The translations under genes and the position numbers were made by a program. From an uncultured Prevotella sp. (lineage in GTDB: Bacteria; Bacteroidota; Bacteroidia; Bacteroidales; Bacteroidaceae), in NCBI GenBank assembly GCA_927910885.1, contig CAKMOD010000047.1, forward strand, positions 1 to 31,866: DNA of 31,866 bases, read 5' to 3'. Below, piece by piece: positions 1 to 8,141 of the stretch. How positions within the stretch are numbered: the stretch's first letter is position 1; the number at the start of each line of letters is the position of its first letter. Under the pieces are notes generated by a model. The model saw only the letters and a list, made by a program, of their open reading frames with translations, was not told where the DNA came from and did not search any database.

Positions 1-629
1 CATCTTATATTTCAAATAACGTATGACATTCTCACGATAGAAGCTATCCATATACGCCTTATCATAGTCCTTTCATAATCTCGAATAGACTCATCTACGC
101 CAATATCCTTCAACACTGGTACAGGATTCTCCTTTGTTCCATACGCTGGATTGTTCATATCATCCCTGTTGACAGTTAGAATAACCTTCCGTCCATAAGG
201 CCAATACATCTGACTTATATCAACAAAATACATTATACTTAAAAACTTCTTATATTCTACAGAATAAAAGGGATTATACCATCCTTCTGGATTCGCAAAA
301 TAATTACCATCGATTTTTGTCATAAAGGTTTCCACCGTCTTGACATCCTCATCTTGATTCTCCAAATAATATTTAGAGTTATCTTCTGGCATAGTAACCT
401 CTATGTCATAAGAATTATTCGTATACTCTTTGTAATACTGTTCTGCATCATCATTATACTTATTTTGAATAATAAAATATATTGATAAGGAAACACAGCA
501 AAGGAAAAGCGACTGCTGAACCTAAAATCTGACCTAAGGTGACCATCGGAATATATTTAAAGATATTTCTCATAACTGATGTGCTTGGATTTTTACTCTC
601 CCCTACTTGCTAAACCAATTCATACTCAT
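1..629 (-). pseudogene. Frameshifted partial copy of the PAAR-like protein C-terminal region, cut by window edge
   Basis: Not a named family. Read with frame changes, this stretch encodes one transmembrane segment followed by a soluble domain that parallels the last ~200 residues of the neighbouring PAAR-like protein: shared KVGE, then a hydrophobic helix, KYN, VILTVNRD.MNNPAYGT, NPVPVLK, and FYR.NVI.YLKYKM. A candidate ATG is at 629-627. Three breaks are visible: near 604-608 (one base missing), near 463-470 (one base extra or two missing) and near 71-73 (one base missing). The longest uninterrupted piece is 392-12. After the last break the frame stays open to base 1, so the gene continues outside the window. 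The position just after a possible effector would suit an immunity-type gene, but that is only inference. It may be a decaying duplicate or may contain sequencing errors. Confidence 0.6.
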
Positions 630-792
630 TACAGAATAACCTTACTATTTATTCTTGAAGCGTCTTTCAAACTCCTCCTTGGCATCTTATACTTCAAATA
701 GTTAATGACATTGTTCCGATAGAAATTATCCATAAAGACAGAATCAGTATCCTTGCCACTAAACCATATCGGTTCACTCACACCTACTGCTT

Positions 793-2553
793 TCAGCACG
801 GGTACAGGATTATCCTTGTACCATACGCAGGATTATTCATTTCGTCACGATTAACAGTAAGTATAAGTTCTTTCTCCCAATAATTCCCATCAACATTTTG
901 AAAAGAAATAATGTTCATACATTTATTATATTCTGAGCAGAAAAAGATACAATAGTCAGCACTCGGATTACTAAAATACTTTTTTGAATCGTAGGTTACC
1001 TCAAATCTCTCGCCCAAAGGATATCTTTCTTTATCACAATTATGTAAGACTTTATCAGATTTATATGACGGCATTACTACTTTAATAGTAATACAACTAT
1101 CAATATATTTTTGGTAAACTTCAGAAGCTCTGTTGTTATATTTATCCTCATAAAATAGGACATCCATTATTTTAGGTATCATTGGAACAATAAACATAGA
1201 ACCTATTAAACTTCCTACGAACACCCAAGGAAATAATCCCATAATTTTTATACTTTTCATAACTTTACGAACTAATAGCAGTAATATTAATTCCCCCACT
1301 TTTGCTTTTCGTGCATCTATAATCTCTCTCATCATCTTTTCATACAAAAGATTTTCTTCTTTATTATCCCCCCATTCTATCTGATTACTAACTATCGAAC
1401 TCAGAATACCAATTCCAATACCACCAAGTGTAAACCATTTGTTTGAAACATTCCATTTGAAAGCCTTGGTTTTACCTGACCAGATTCCTTTCCAAAATTC
1501 ATGAGGAATATTGCCCATACCCTTCTGTGCACCATACGCCAAATCACTTGCCCACATTGCATGCGCTGCACCAGCCATATCTCCTTTCAACATATATTCT
1601 AAAGCTCTCTCGTTAAAGCTCATAGCTTCTTTGGTAAGTATCTTATTACCTGTTATAATACTCATAACTGTCTCTGCACCAGAATATCCTGTACCCACAG
1701 CAGTGCCTGCACCCGCATTCTTCATATCATCATCAGTTAAGATATCATGCTTCGTATTTATAGATACTTTGTCATCATCTTTCTCAAGTGCTAACTTAGC
1801 ATAGTTGTTTTGCGAAACGACATTGTCATCACGATAACTACCATTGCCACCTTTCAAATAATCATACACAGATAATCCCGAGCCAAGAATAAGACCAACA
1901 ACAGCTCCACCTGCCTGCCCCTCAAAACCTCCAAGCAAAGCATTTGCACCATTGCCAATGACACCCTGAAAAAACTTCGACCACATGTTTTTACTTGCTA
2001 TTTTATCATTAGTCTCACTAATCATTTTTGCAAGTTCTACAGCCTTTGCATGATCCATAACCAAGGAGACTACGCCACCTTTACTGCAAGTAAGTATCGA
2101 ACGTTCCAAGAGAGCATTACTTTTCTCCAGATAGACCTTACTATGAAATAAACTCCATTGTCCATTGAGAGAGTCATCACATTCGTTAGCCAAATATCTA
2201 TAATATGCTGATGCCCCTAATGCAACTCCTCCTGCCACATCTAAAGCTAATGTTGCAGCCAAAGCTGCCCCTACAATAACTGCACCTGCTCCAGCAGTCA
2301 TTACAACTAACGCAACTGCCAAAGCGCCAACTGCTAAACCGACAAGCAAACCTGCAAGTCCAGAAAAGAAAGACTGTTTGATACGACATTGTAATGAGCA
2401 ACTCAACTTCTTGTCACAAATATTCAGCAAAGGCTTTTTTTCTTTGCCATACAAAACTTTAGCCTCACGTGTCAATCCTAATTGTGCTGGTTCGCCTCCT
2501 GTCATCTCCGTACAGATAACATCTGTACCAGCAGGTATATATGATTGTGCCAT
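793..2553 (-). CDS. PAAR-like (DUF4280-type) multi-pass protein, candidate type VI secretion cargo, 3' frameshift
   Basis: 586 aa as it reads. Residues 1-55 resemble the PAAR-like domain of Bacteroidetes type VI secretion tips: a YIPAGTDVICTEM start, a mid GKEKKPLLNI segment and clustered cysteines. This is recognition by eye. Long Gly/Ala-rich hydrophobic stretches follow (about 62-120, 190-232, 372-390, 435-462), then a soluble C-terminal domain ending in LTVNRDEMNNPAYGT. The stop at 795-793 looks artificial: restoring one base near 816-820 continues the frame in step with the downstream copy (NPVPVLK, FYR.NVI.YLKYKM). A second possible shift near 678 decides between ends at about 645 and 629. 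It starts two bases after the upstream gene, so the two are probably co-transcribed. No type VI apparatus genes lie in the window. A membrane-acting effector is plausible but unproven. Confidence 0.6.
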   Translation of the reverse strand: MAQSYIPAGTDVICTEMTGGEPAQLGLTREAKVLYGKEKKPLLNICDKKLSCSLQCRIKQSFFSGLAGLLVGLAVGALAVALVVMTAGAGAVIVGAALAATLALDVAGGVALGASAYYRYLANECDDSLNGQWSLFHSKVYLEKSNALLERSILTCSKGGVVSLVMDHAKAVELAKMISETNDKIASKNMWSKFFQGVIGNGANALLGGFEGQAGGAVVGLILGSGLSVYDYLKGGNGSYRDDNVVSQNNYAKLALEKDDDKVSINTKHDILTDDDMKNAGAGTAVGTGYSGAETVMSIITGNKILTKEAMSFNERALEYMLKGDMAGAAHAMWASDLAYGAQKGMGNIPHEFWKGIWSGKTKAFKWNVSNKWFTLGGIGIGILSSIVSNQIEWGDNKEENLLYEKMMREIIDARKAKVGELILLLLVRKVMKSIKIMGLFPWVFVGSLIGSMFIVPMIPKIMDVLFYEDKYNNRASEVYQKYIDSCITIKVVMPSYKSDKVLHNCDKERYPLGERFEVTYDSKKYFSNPSADYCIFFCSEYNKCMNIISFQNVDGNYWEKELILTVNRDEMNNPAYGTRIILYPC

Positions 2554-2555
2554 AG

Positions 2556-3377
2556 TTATTTCAGTCTGTGAATACGATAAGTTACCAATATCTCAATATT
2601 ATTCTTTACCTCCTCAATAATATTCACCTTGATTTCCTGAGGTAGTCCGTCATCTGCAAGGAGGATATCATGATAGAACTCATAATTATACTGCGTAAAG
2701 CTATACTTGATAATTGGCTGATAGCGTTCCTTATAGGTCTTCATGATGCCATACTCATTGACAAACTTTGTACGCTGGTCGTCAGCAGAGATATAGCGCG
2801 ATATCTTTTTTAGTCCCGTCTCTTCATCAGTGCTTAACTCTTGCGTAAGAGAAGTCTTAATAGGAGTTTGGTCAAAGAGGAAAGAATAGAAGGTTTGCTC
2901 GAACTTCTCATCTTCCAGCTTTCTCCCTAAAAGATACTTATCAAAGAAAACATCATAAAACAGCTTACCCGAAAGTTCTTTTCTGAAAGTCGGTTCATCA
3001 ACAAATTGCTTGTCAATAAGGTCAGTAAACTTCTCTACCTGCTTGCCTTCATCAGAGCCTTGTCCCATTGTAGAATTGATAGTATAGAACATCTCCGCAC
3101 GGTATTCCTCCCATCGTTTCTTGATTTCATCAAAGTTCACCACTTTGTTAATCTTTCCAGTCAGTGAGTCAACAGTAACCTCTGCGCAACACTTGATACC
3201 GTCTATTTTATCCAGCAACTCCAATGCAGGCATCATATTCTCTGGTCTTATCTGGACAAAACTCTCCGTCACTTCACCTTTAAACCTATTATTTTTCAGT
3301 TTAGAGTCATACTGCAAAGATATTTCACGCCGTGTATCAGAATGGCTTGTTATCATTCCGTCTATACGGTTCAACAC
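2556..3377 (-). CDS. Uncharacterised protein upstream of the PAAR-like gene
   Basis: 273 aa, charged and apparently soluble, with no signal peptide, membrane segment or motif I recognise. It ends two bases before the PAAR-like gene, so it may be an adaptor, chaperone or partner of that protein; this rests on position only. The listed start is a GTG with no obvious ribosome site, and an in-frame ATG lies seven codons later. The frame is open upstream to about 3420. It would join the short ATG-initiated reading frame 3475-3398 if a single base were restored in the 3398-3420 interval, giving a protein of roughly 305 aa. I therefore suspect the annotated N-terminus is truncated by the same sort of indel that breaks its neighbours. 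Confidence 0.5.
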   Translation of the reverse strand: MLNRIDGMITSHSDTRREISLQYDSKLKNNRFKGEVTESFVQIRPENMMPALELLDKIDGIKCCAEVTVDSLTGKINKVVNFDEIKKRWEEYRAEMFYTINSTMGQGSDEGKQVEKFTDLIDKQFVDEPTFRKELSGKLFYDVFFDKYLLGRKLEDEKFEQTFYSFLFDQTPIKTSLTQELSTDEETGLKKISRYISADDQRTKFVNEYGIMKTYKERYQPIIKYSFTQYNYEFYHDILLADDGLPQEIKVNIIEEVKNNIEILVTYRIHRLK

Positions 3378-3397
3378 TTTCTGTTCACATCTGTATT

Positions 3398-3475
3398 TTA
3401 ACCGTCTTGTCCAAACAAGTTAGCTTTCTCATTAAGGTTACGCCATGGGCTGCCTTCTTCTCCCCAATCTATCAT
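3398..3475 (-). pseudogene. Short reading frame, probable true 5' end of the 2556-3377 gene
   Basis: 25 codons beginning ATG at 3475-3473 (MIDWGEEGSPWRNLNEKAN...) and ending TAA at 3400-3398. It sits about 75 bases downstream of a good Bacteroidetes promoter and runs straight into the open frame of the next gene in the -1 register. The overlap in which a switch can occur is only about 22 bases and contains the sequence GGACAAGACGG; one extra A in the AA run would fuse the frames. Whether this is a lesion, a sequencing error or a real separate leader peptide cannot be decided here. Confidence 0.4.
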
Positions 3476-3557
3476 ATCGGTTTATATAGAATTAGTAAAT
3501 ATAGTTATAGAATTTGTAAGAAAAGAGGAAGAGGAATACAATCCTATTTATCAAGTG

Positions 3558-3589
3558 CAAATATAAAGAAAAAGCATTAGAATAACAAA
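3558..3589 (-). promoter_or_regulatory. Bacteroidetes-type promoter of the PAAR-like operon
   Basis: On the minus strand, TTTG (3589-3586), exactly 20 bases, then TATATTTG (3565-3558), matching the TTTG / TAnnTTTG consensus of primary Bacteroidetes promoters. It points at the ATG at 3475 and gives a leader of about 75 bases. Confidence 0.65.
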
Positions 3590-3718
3590 TAAAAAGCCTG
3601 ACAAAAGTTAGGTTCTTCCAAGTTATGGAGGGGTAAAGTCAGTGTTAGCAGTGAAAGCACTTAGATCTATTTACTCCTCCAAGAGAGGTTCGGACTTCTA
3701 CCTTTTGAGAATGTTTTA

Positions 3719-3808
3719 AATTTGCTGTCATTGCTATCACTTATAAATATTACCTAACTCTTTCAGCTACAATAGAGTTACACGAAATGTTAAATGTGAC
3801 AGCAAATT
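3719..3808. repeat. MITE-like 90-bp inverted-repeat element
   Basis: Perfect 12-base terminal inverted repeats, AATTTGCTGTCA at 3719-3730 and its complement at 3797-3808, enclose a smaller hairpin (TAACTC ... GAGTTA, about 3754-3780). There is no coding potential. It lies in the 479-base gene-free interval 3476-3954, which otherwise holds the operon promoter and the mutL-side hairpin. Confidence 0.5.
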
Positions 3809-3891
3809 AAAACAAAACTTGTAATAGAGTATTCCGCATACTTTAGAGACATTATCGAACATTAATTCAGAAGGAAATTAACACAAACAAT

Positions 3892-3925
3892 AAGCCCTAT
3901 TAAGCTGATTGGGCTAATAGGGCTT
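3892..3925 (-). terminator. Hairpin after mutL
   Basis: An 11-base perfect stem (AAGCCCTATTA at 3892-3902, complement at 3915-3925) with a 12-base loop, 30 bases beyond the mutL stop. It lacks a strong U-run on the minus strand, so termination is likely rather than certain. Its sequence belongs to the same AGCC/TTATT word family as the repeats near 27060 and 31650. Confidence 0.5.
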
Positions 3926-3954
3926 TATAAGGCAAACAGTCATAAAAGAGACTA

Positions 3955-5847
3955 TCAACTATCGAAAAGATGTTCAATATCCTGCTGCTTCATAATCGCA
4001 ATTACTGGTTCGCCAGAAGGAGTGTAATTGACATTACTACAAGCAAAGAGTTCGTTGACAATATTATCCATTTCCATACTACTCAGCACCTGACCTTGCG
4101 GTATGGCTGCATTACGTGCAAGACTCAATGCAAGAGCTTGATCGATTTCTTCCTTCGCACTCGTCCCACTCTCCATTGCCGAAGCTACCATGTCATTGAT
4201 AAGCGCAACGACATTCAGTCCTTCTATACCTGCAGGAACGCCATTAACAGCATAACTACCACCACCAAGGCTATCGAGTTGGAAGCCCATCTCAGCCATT
4301 TCGGGTAGAATCTGATTGAGAACCACTTGGTCAGAGACGGAGAACTGAACCATCTCTGGGAAGAGTACCTTCTGAGAATGTACTTTATGTTCAGACAACT
4401 GGCGCAAATACTCCTCATAGAGAATACGGATATGCGCACGATGCTGGTCGATAATCATAAGTCCAGACTTCACCGCTGTCATGATATAACAGCCCTTATA
4501 CTGATAATGAGAAGGTGCCTTGTCTTCTATCAACGACTCTGCTGCGGACTGTGTAGCTGCAGAAGGAATAATTGTTCCTTCCTCAATAGTATCGCTTATA
4601 GTACCCAAACTACTGCTTATCATCTCATCCTCACGCTGTTCAAAAAGTTTTGACTGACGGATTTCACCACCAGCCCCTAAGTCAGCATAGAGTTCTTCCC
4701 ATCCATCTGGAGCTGAAGACTTAGCAGGTTGAGATGTTTGCTTGAAAGGATTATAAGCAGGATTGAAGTCTACCTTTGGTGCGGACATTCCGACATTGGG
4801 ATTGAACACAGGAATATCAGGTTTCCCCTCCGTATCAAAGTCAATGGCAGGGATATCATTAAAACGTCCTACAGCCTCCTTTACAGCAGCAAGCAAAATC
4901 TGCCAAATAGCCTGTTCGTTCTCAAACTTTATCTCAGTCTTTGTCGGATGAATATTCACATCGATATTCTCTGCTGGTACATCGAAATAAAGAAAGTAAG
5001 GAACTTGCTCTCCTTGTGGGATAAGTCGGTCGAAAGCCGTGATGACTGCCTTATGAAAATAAGGATGTTTCATATAGCGATCGTTGACAAAGAAATACTG
5101 ATGAGGTGCTTTCTTACGTGCAGACTCTGGCTTACCAACAAAGCCATGGATATGACAAAGACTCGTGTCAACATCTATCGGAAGAAGATCCTGATTGAGA
5201 CGCTTACCAAAAACCTCCACAATACGCTGACGATAGCTACAAGCACGCAAATTGAAAAGTTCTGTACCATTGCTGTGCAGTGTGAAGGATATCTGTGGAT
5301 AGACCAATACGATGCGCTCAAAGGCAGTAATAATATTATTGAGTTCGGTAGTATTCGACTTTAAAAACTTACGTCGTGCAGGTACGTTGAAGAAAAGATT
5401 CTCTACCAAGAAATTACTTCCCACAGGACAAGAGCAAGGCTCCTGACCCGTAAAACGACTGCCAGCAATAGACAGATGTGTACCCAAATCCTCGCTCTCC
5501 ATACGAGTCTTTAACTCTATCTGAGCCACCGCAGCAATAGAAGCCAATGCCTCTCCACGGAAACCCATCGTACGAAGAGAGAAAAGGTCGTCAGCCTTAC
5601 GAATCTTGGAAGTGGCATGACGCTCAAAAGAAAGGCGTGCGTCCGTCTCTGACATACCCTTTCCATCATCGATTACCTGAATAGAAGTGCGGCCAGCATC
5701 TACCACCAACACATCAATATGCGTTGCTCCGGCATCAATGGCATTCTCCACCAACTCCTTAATAACAGAGGCTGGACGTTGGATAACCTCACCAGCTGCA
5801 ATCTGGTTGGCTACACTATCTGGTAAAAGTTGTATAATATCACTCAT
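3955..5847 (-). CDS. mutL: DNA mismatch repair protein MutL
   Basis: 630 aa from ATG 5847, chosen because MSDIIQLLP is the normal MutL beginning; the frame extends 26 codons upstream without looking like protein. MutL couples MutS mismatch recognition to strand removal. The GHKL ATPase motifs are intact in order: ELVENAIDAGAT (about 31-42), DDGKGM, GFRGEALASI. The S5-fold region carries NVHPTK-like NIHPTKTEI. A low-complexity linker (about 330-440) leads to the C-terminal dimerisation domain. There the endonuclease motif DQHA(X)2E(X)4E reads DQHRAHIRILYEE (residues 467-479, Ala to Arg and first Glu to Ile), and the CPHGRP box reads TPSGEP. It starts 8 bases after the small membrane protein gene, last in the guaB-to-mutL run. 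Confidence 0.97.
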   Translation of the reverse strand: MSDIIQLLPDSVANQIAAGEVIQRPASVIKELVENAIDAGATHIDVLVVDAGRTSIQVIDDGKGMSETDARLSFERHATSKIRKADDLFSLRTMGFRGEALASIAAVAQIELKTRMESEDLGTHLSIAGSRFTGQEPCSCPVGSNFLVENLFFNVPARRKFLKSNTTELNNIITAFERIVLVYPQISFTLHSNGTELFNLRACSYRQRIVEVFGKRLNQDLLPIDVDTSLCHIHGFVGKPESARKKAPHQYFFVNDRYMKHPYFHKAVITAFDRLIPQGEQVPYFLYFDVPAENIDVNIHPTKTEIKFENEQAIWQILLAAVKEAVGRFNDIPAIDFDTEGKPDIPVFNPNVGMSAPKVDFNPAYNPFKQTSQPAKSSAPDGWEELYADLGAGGEIRQSKLFEQREDEMISSSLGTISDTIEEGTIIPSAATQSAAESLIEDKAPSHYQYKGCYIMTAVKSGLMIIDQHRAHIRILYEEYLRQLSEHKVHSQKVLFPEMVQFSVSDQVVLNQILPEMAEMGFQLDSLGGGSYAVNGVPAGIEGLNVVALINDMVASAMESGTSAKEEIDQALALSLARNAAIPQGQVLSSMEMDNIVNELFACSNVNYTPSGEPVIAIMKQQDIEHLFDS

Positions 5848-5855
5848 GAATGATT

Positions 5856-6146
5856 CTATAAAGCAATAAATAAAAATAAGGTAAGAAGAGCAATGACACC
5901 TGCCGAAAGAATCAACGACACCCACATTGCCGTAAAACGATTACCTCTATGGCGCAATACTTCTGGTTTCAGAGAACCACTAATTTTGCGCTGTAACTCC
6001 TCCCGATACTCACCCTCAAGCACCTCTTCACCATTCAATTCACGCCGAGCACGCTGCTCTATATCATTGAGCAGTTCCTTACGTTCGTCCACATACATAT
6101 ATTCATGATGGAAACGACGGGGGCGTGATGATTGAAAGAATAGCAT
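5856..6146 (-). CDS. Small C-terminally anchored membrane protein, conserved hypothetical
   Basis: 96 aa. The N-terminus is basic and aromatic (SSRPRRFHHEYMYVDERKE), followed by a charged helical segment rich in Glu/Arg, and one transmembrane helix fills the last ~25 residues (about 72-95) with almost nothing after it. This suggests a tail-anchored inner-membrane protein. I know similar small proteins beside mutL in Bacteroidales but no function for them. It lies 63 bases after the OstA-like gene and 8 bases before mutL, so it is probably co-transcribed with both. Confidence 0.75.
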   Translation of the reverse strand: MLFFQSSRPRRFHHEYMYVDERKELLNDIEQRARRELNGEEVLEGEYREELQRKISGSLKPEVLRHRGNRFTAMWVSLILSAGVIALLTLFLFIAL

Positions 6147-6209
6147 TATTTATTGTGGAGTATTACTTAATAAAACACCAAATGGGTCTGTATATAAGAC
6201 CCAAAGACG

Positions 6210-8141
6210 TCATTCTATTTGCTGACGAGGCGGTAAAGATACTCGCGAATTACGTACGGTTGCACTCGTCTTACGTGGTGCAAGGCGGAATATATCATTC
6301 TTATCCTTAGGTCGTGCATCATCGAATAGTTCAAAGCGAGGCAGTGTCAACTTGTCGTGTGGTATCTGTGTCATCGGACTAATAACGCCATTCGACTTCG
6401 ACATCCATATCTTCTGTAGCTTTCGAACAGGTGAGATAAACATCCGAAGCGTATCTGTTTCTGTATAATTATGCCCAATGAGCGTACTATCTTTATCGGT
6501 ATGATAGAAGACAACTTCAACATTTCCCCAAGCATCAACACGACGAATAGCACCATTGACAAAGTCGGCACGCATATCCTTAGAGGATATCTGATTATAG
6601 TATTTGGCTTCAGGAAACTTTTCAATAGAGAAAGCATTGCCATAAACAAACGCCTGTCGGATGGTTGAGTCGTTCATATATGCCTTAATAGAATCGCCCA
6701 CCAACTGACGTGTACCACTCCACACAATAGGATAATCATACATCGTCAGGCAGGAATCCTTACTATTAGCAACCATAAAACCGCACACCGCCTGCACATC
6801 TGTACGATAAGCGCGAACATTGTTCACACCATATACCTCACGATACATCTGTGGAGTATTCATGTGGAAACCCTTCATACTAATAGTATCAGCATGAACA
6901 AAGAGCGTATCACCTTGCGAAAAGTCCTTTGCCACAGGGCCAGGATTACCACCAAAGGCTATCGCTGCAGAATCAGTATAATGGAGATAATCACCATAGA
7001 AAGCGTGCTTACCCTTATAATCAATGTAATAGACGTTACCCTCACCAGTTCCCTCGTGTGTATTACTATTGTAGGTAAGGTCGCGACCAGTAATAGTGCG
7101 CTGTTTTAACTTGTCCACAATCTTCACATTGCCACGTCCAGCACTATAACCACTCTTAGCATTGTAAGTCACTTCATCACCTGTAATAACACGCTGTGCC
7201 TTACGATCATCTATCTTAACATTGCCACGTGCGTTACTATGACCAGTCTTCTCGTTATAGAACACATCCTGACCGATGATAGTACGATTGTTTGCCTTGT
7301 CGACAATCTTCACATTACCATGACCTTCTGCTTCTCCTGTTGAACTGTTATAGACAATATTATCGCCTTCAACATCCTGCTTTGGAGAGGTGATAGTAGA
7401 ACGTCCATTAAGTTCCATCTGGTCGGTCTTGCTATTATAAGTACCATCATTGGTATGTACAACTTCGCCCTTAGCAGTCTTAATAACCGACTTACCAACA
7501 ACGTGAACAAGACCCGTCTCAGTATTACCATGCGCCTCAGGCGTTGTAATGCGATACTTAGGCGTAAACATCACAACATTACCAAAGAAGTTGGCATCAT
7601 GAGTTTCCGTATTATAATCACCTTGATCAGCAACAACCGTGTTACCATTGTAAACCAATGTACCACGTCCTCCGAAGTAATTAGCTACCTTAGAAGCCGT
7701 ATTATAGTCCAAACTGTCACAGCGGAGAGACCTACCTGGCTCTCTTGCGACCACCTTTCCACGTGCATGGACCATCTGTGCAAAGCCATCATAATGTAGG
7801 CGTTGGCAGTCAAGAGTCACTCCACCTGGGCGAGTGATATGCACGCGACTGAAAGCTTTGAACCAATTAGACTTCTCATTGAAATAAGCACTATCGCACT
7901 TAAGCGTCATACCCTTATAACGGAAACGTACATCGCCTTTTGCAATCATCACATCAGGCATTTCCAACTGGTTATGACGCAGATTATCAGCATGATCAAT
8001 ATAGAACTTATCTCCCTTCTTCTCCGTTACATTCTGTGCCCGAAGTGACTGGGATTGCCATAGCCCAAACAGGCATAGAATCATAGTAATCAAGATTCTA
8101 TGCCCGCAAAATATTTCTTTATACTTGTTGTTTATTGTCAT
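6210..8141 (-). CDS. OstA/LptA-like outer-membrane biogenesis protein
   Basis: 643 aa with an N-terminal hydrophobic signal (about 15-35, ending SLRAQN) and a long series of LptA/OstA-type beta strands carrying the KGDVRF, GNVKI and DxxxYN motifs typical of the jelly-roll that conducts lipopolysaccharide. Its start overlaps the SurA-like stop by four bases (ATGA, 8138-8141), indicating coupled translation, and lptB lies elsewhere in the window. Residues 275-367 hold three nearly identical 31-residue units beginning GNVKI, with a fourth partial unit after them; these extend the beta fold. The C-terminal third is less repetitive and of unknown role. Known of the family: periplasmic bridge or outer-membrane-associated LPS transport component. 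The precise role in Bacteroidetes is inferred. Confidence 0.85.
   Translation of the reverse strand: MTINNKYKEIFCGHRILITMILCLFGLWQSQSLRAQNVTEKKGDKFYIDHADNLRHNQLEMPDVMIAKGDVRFRYKGMTLKCDSAYFNEKSNWFKAFSRVHITRPGGVTLDCQRLHYDGFAQMVHARGKVVAREPGRSLRCDSLDYNTASKVANYFGGRGTLVYNGNTVVADQGDYNTETHDANFFGNVVMFTPKYRITTPEAHGNTETGLVHVVGKSVIKTAKGEVVHTNDGTYNSKTDQMELNGRSTITSPKQDVEGDNIVYNSSTGEAEGHGNVKIVDKANNRTIIGQDVFYNEKTGHSNARGNVKIDDRKAQRVITGDEVTYNAKSGYSAGRGNVKIVDKLKQRTITGRDLTYNSNTHEGTGEGNVYYIDYKGKHAFYGDYLHYTDSAAIAFGGNPGPVAKDFSQGDTLFVHADTISMKGFHMNTPQMYREVYGVNNVRAYRTDVQAVCGFMVANSKDSCLTMYDYPIVWSGTRQLVGDSIKAYMNDSTIRQAFVYGNAFSIEKFPEAKYYNQISSKDMRADFVNGAIRRVDAWGNVEVVFYHTDKDSTLIGHNYTETDTLRMFISPVRKLQKIWMSKSNGVISPMTQIPHDKLTLPRFELFDDARPKDKNDIFRLAPRKTSATVRNSRVSLPPRQQIE
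7041..7319 (-). repeat. Three tandem 93-base coding repeats in the OstA-like gene
   Basis: The repeats encode residues 275-305, 306-336 and 337-367. Each unit runs GNVKI(V/D)D(K/R), then R.I.G, a (T/F)YN turn, and ends before the next GNV. The DNA copies have drifted, so this is an old expansion rather than a fresh slippage array. Confidence 0.7.

Noticed and set aside
463..3420. Programmed -1 frameshifting as the common explanation of all breaks
   Set aside because: One break needs the opposite direction, most sites are not true heptamer slippery sequences, and no downstream stimulatory structure was evident.
4729..5364. 211-codon open frame on the plus strand inside mutL
   Set aside because: Antisense to conserved MutL motifs; composition is Cys/Leu/Arg-rich without any recognisable domain. 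A shadow frame.
5848..5925. 26-codon N-terminal extension of MutL
   Set aside because: Overlaps the end of the preceding gene and does not resemble MutL; MSDIIQLLP is the family start.
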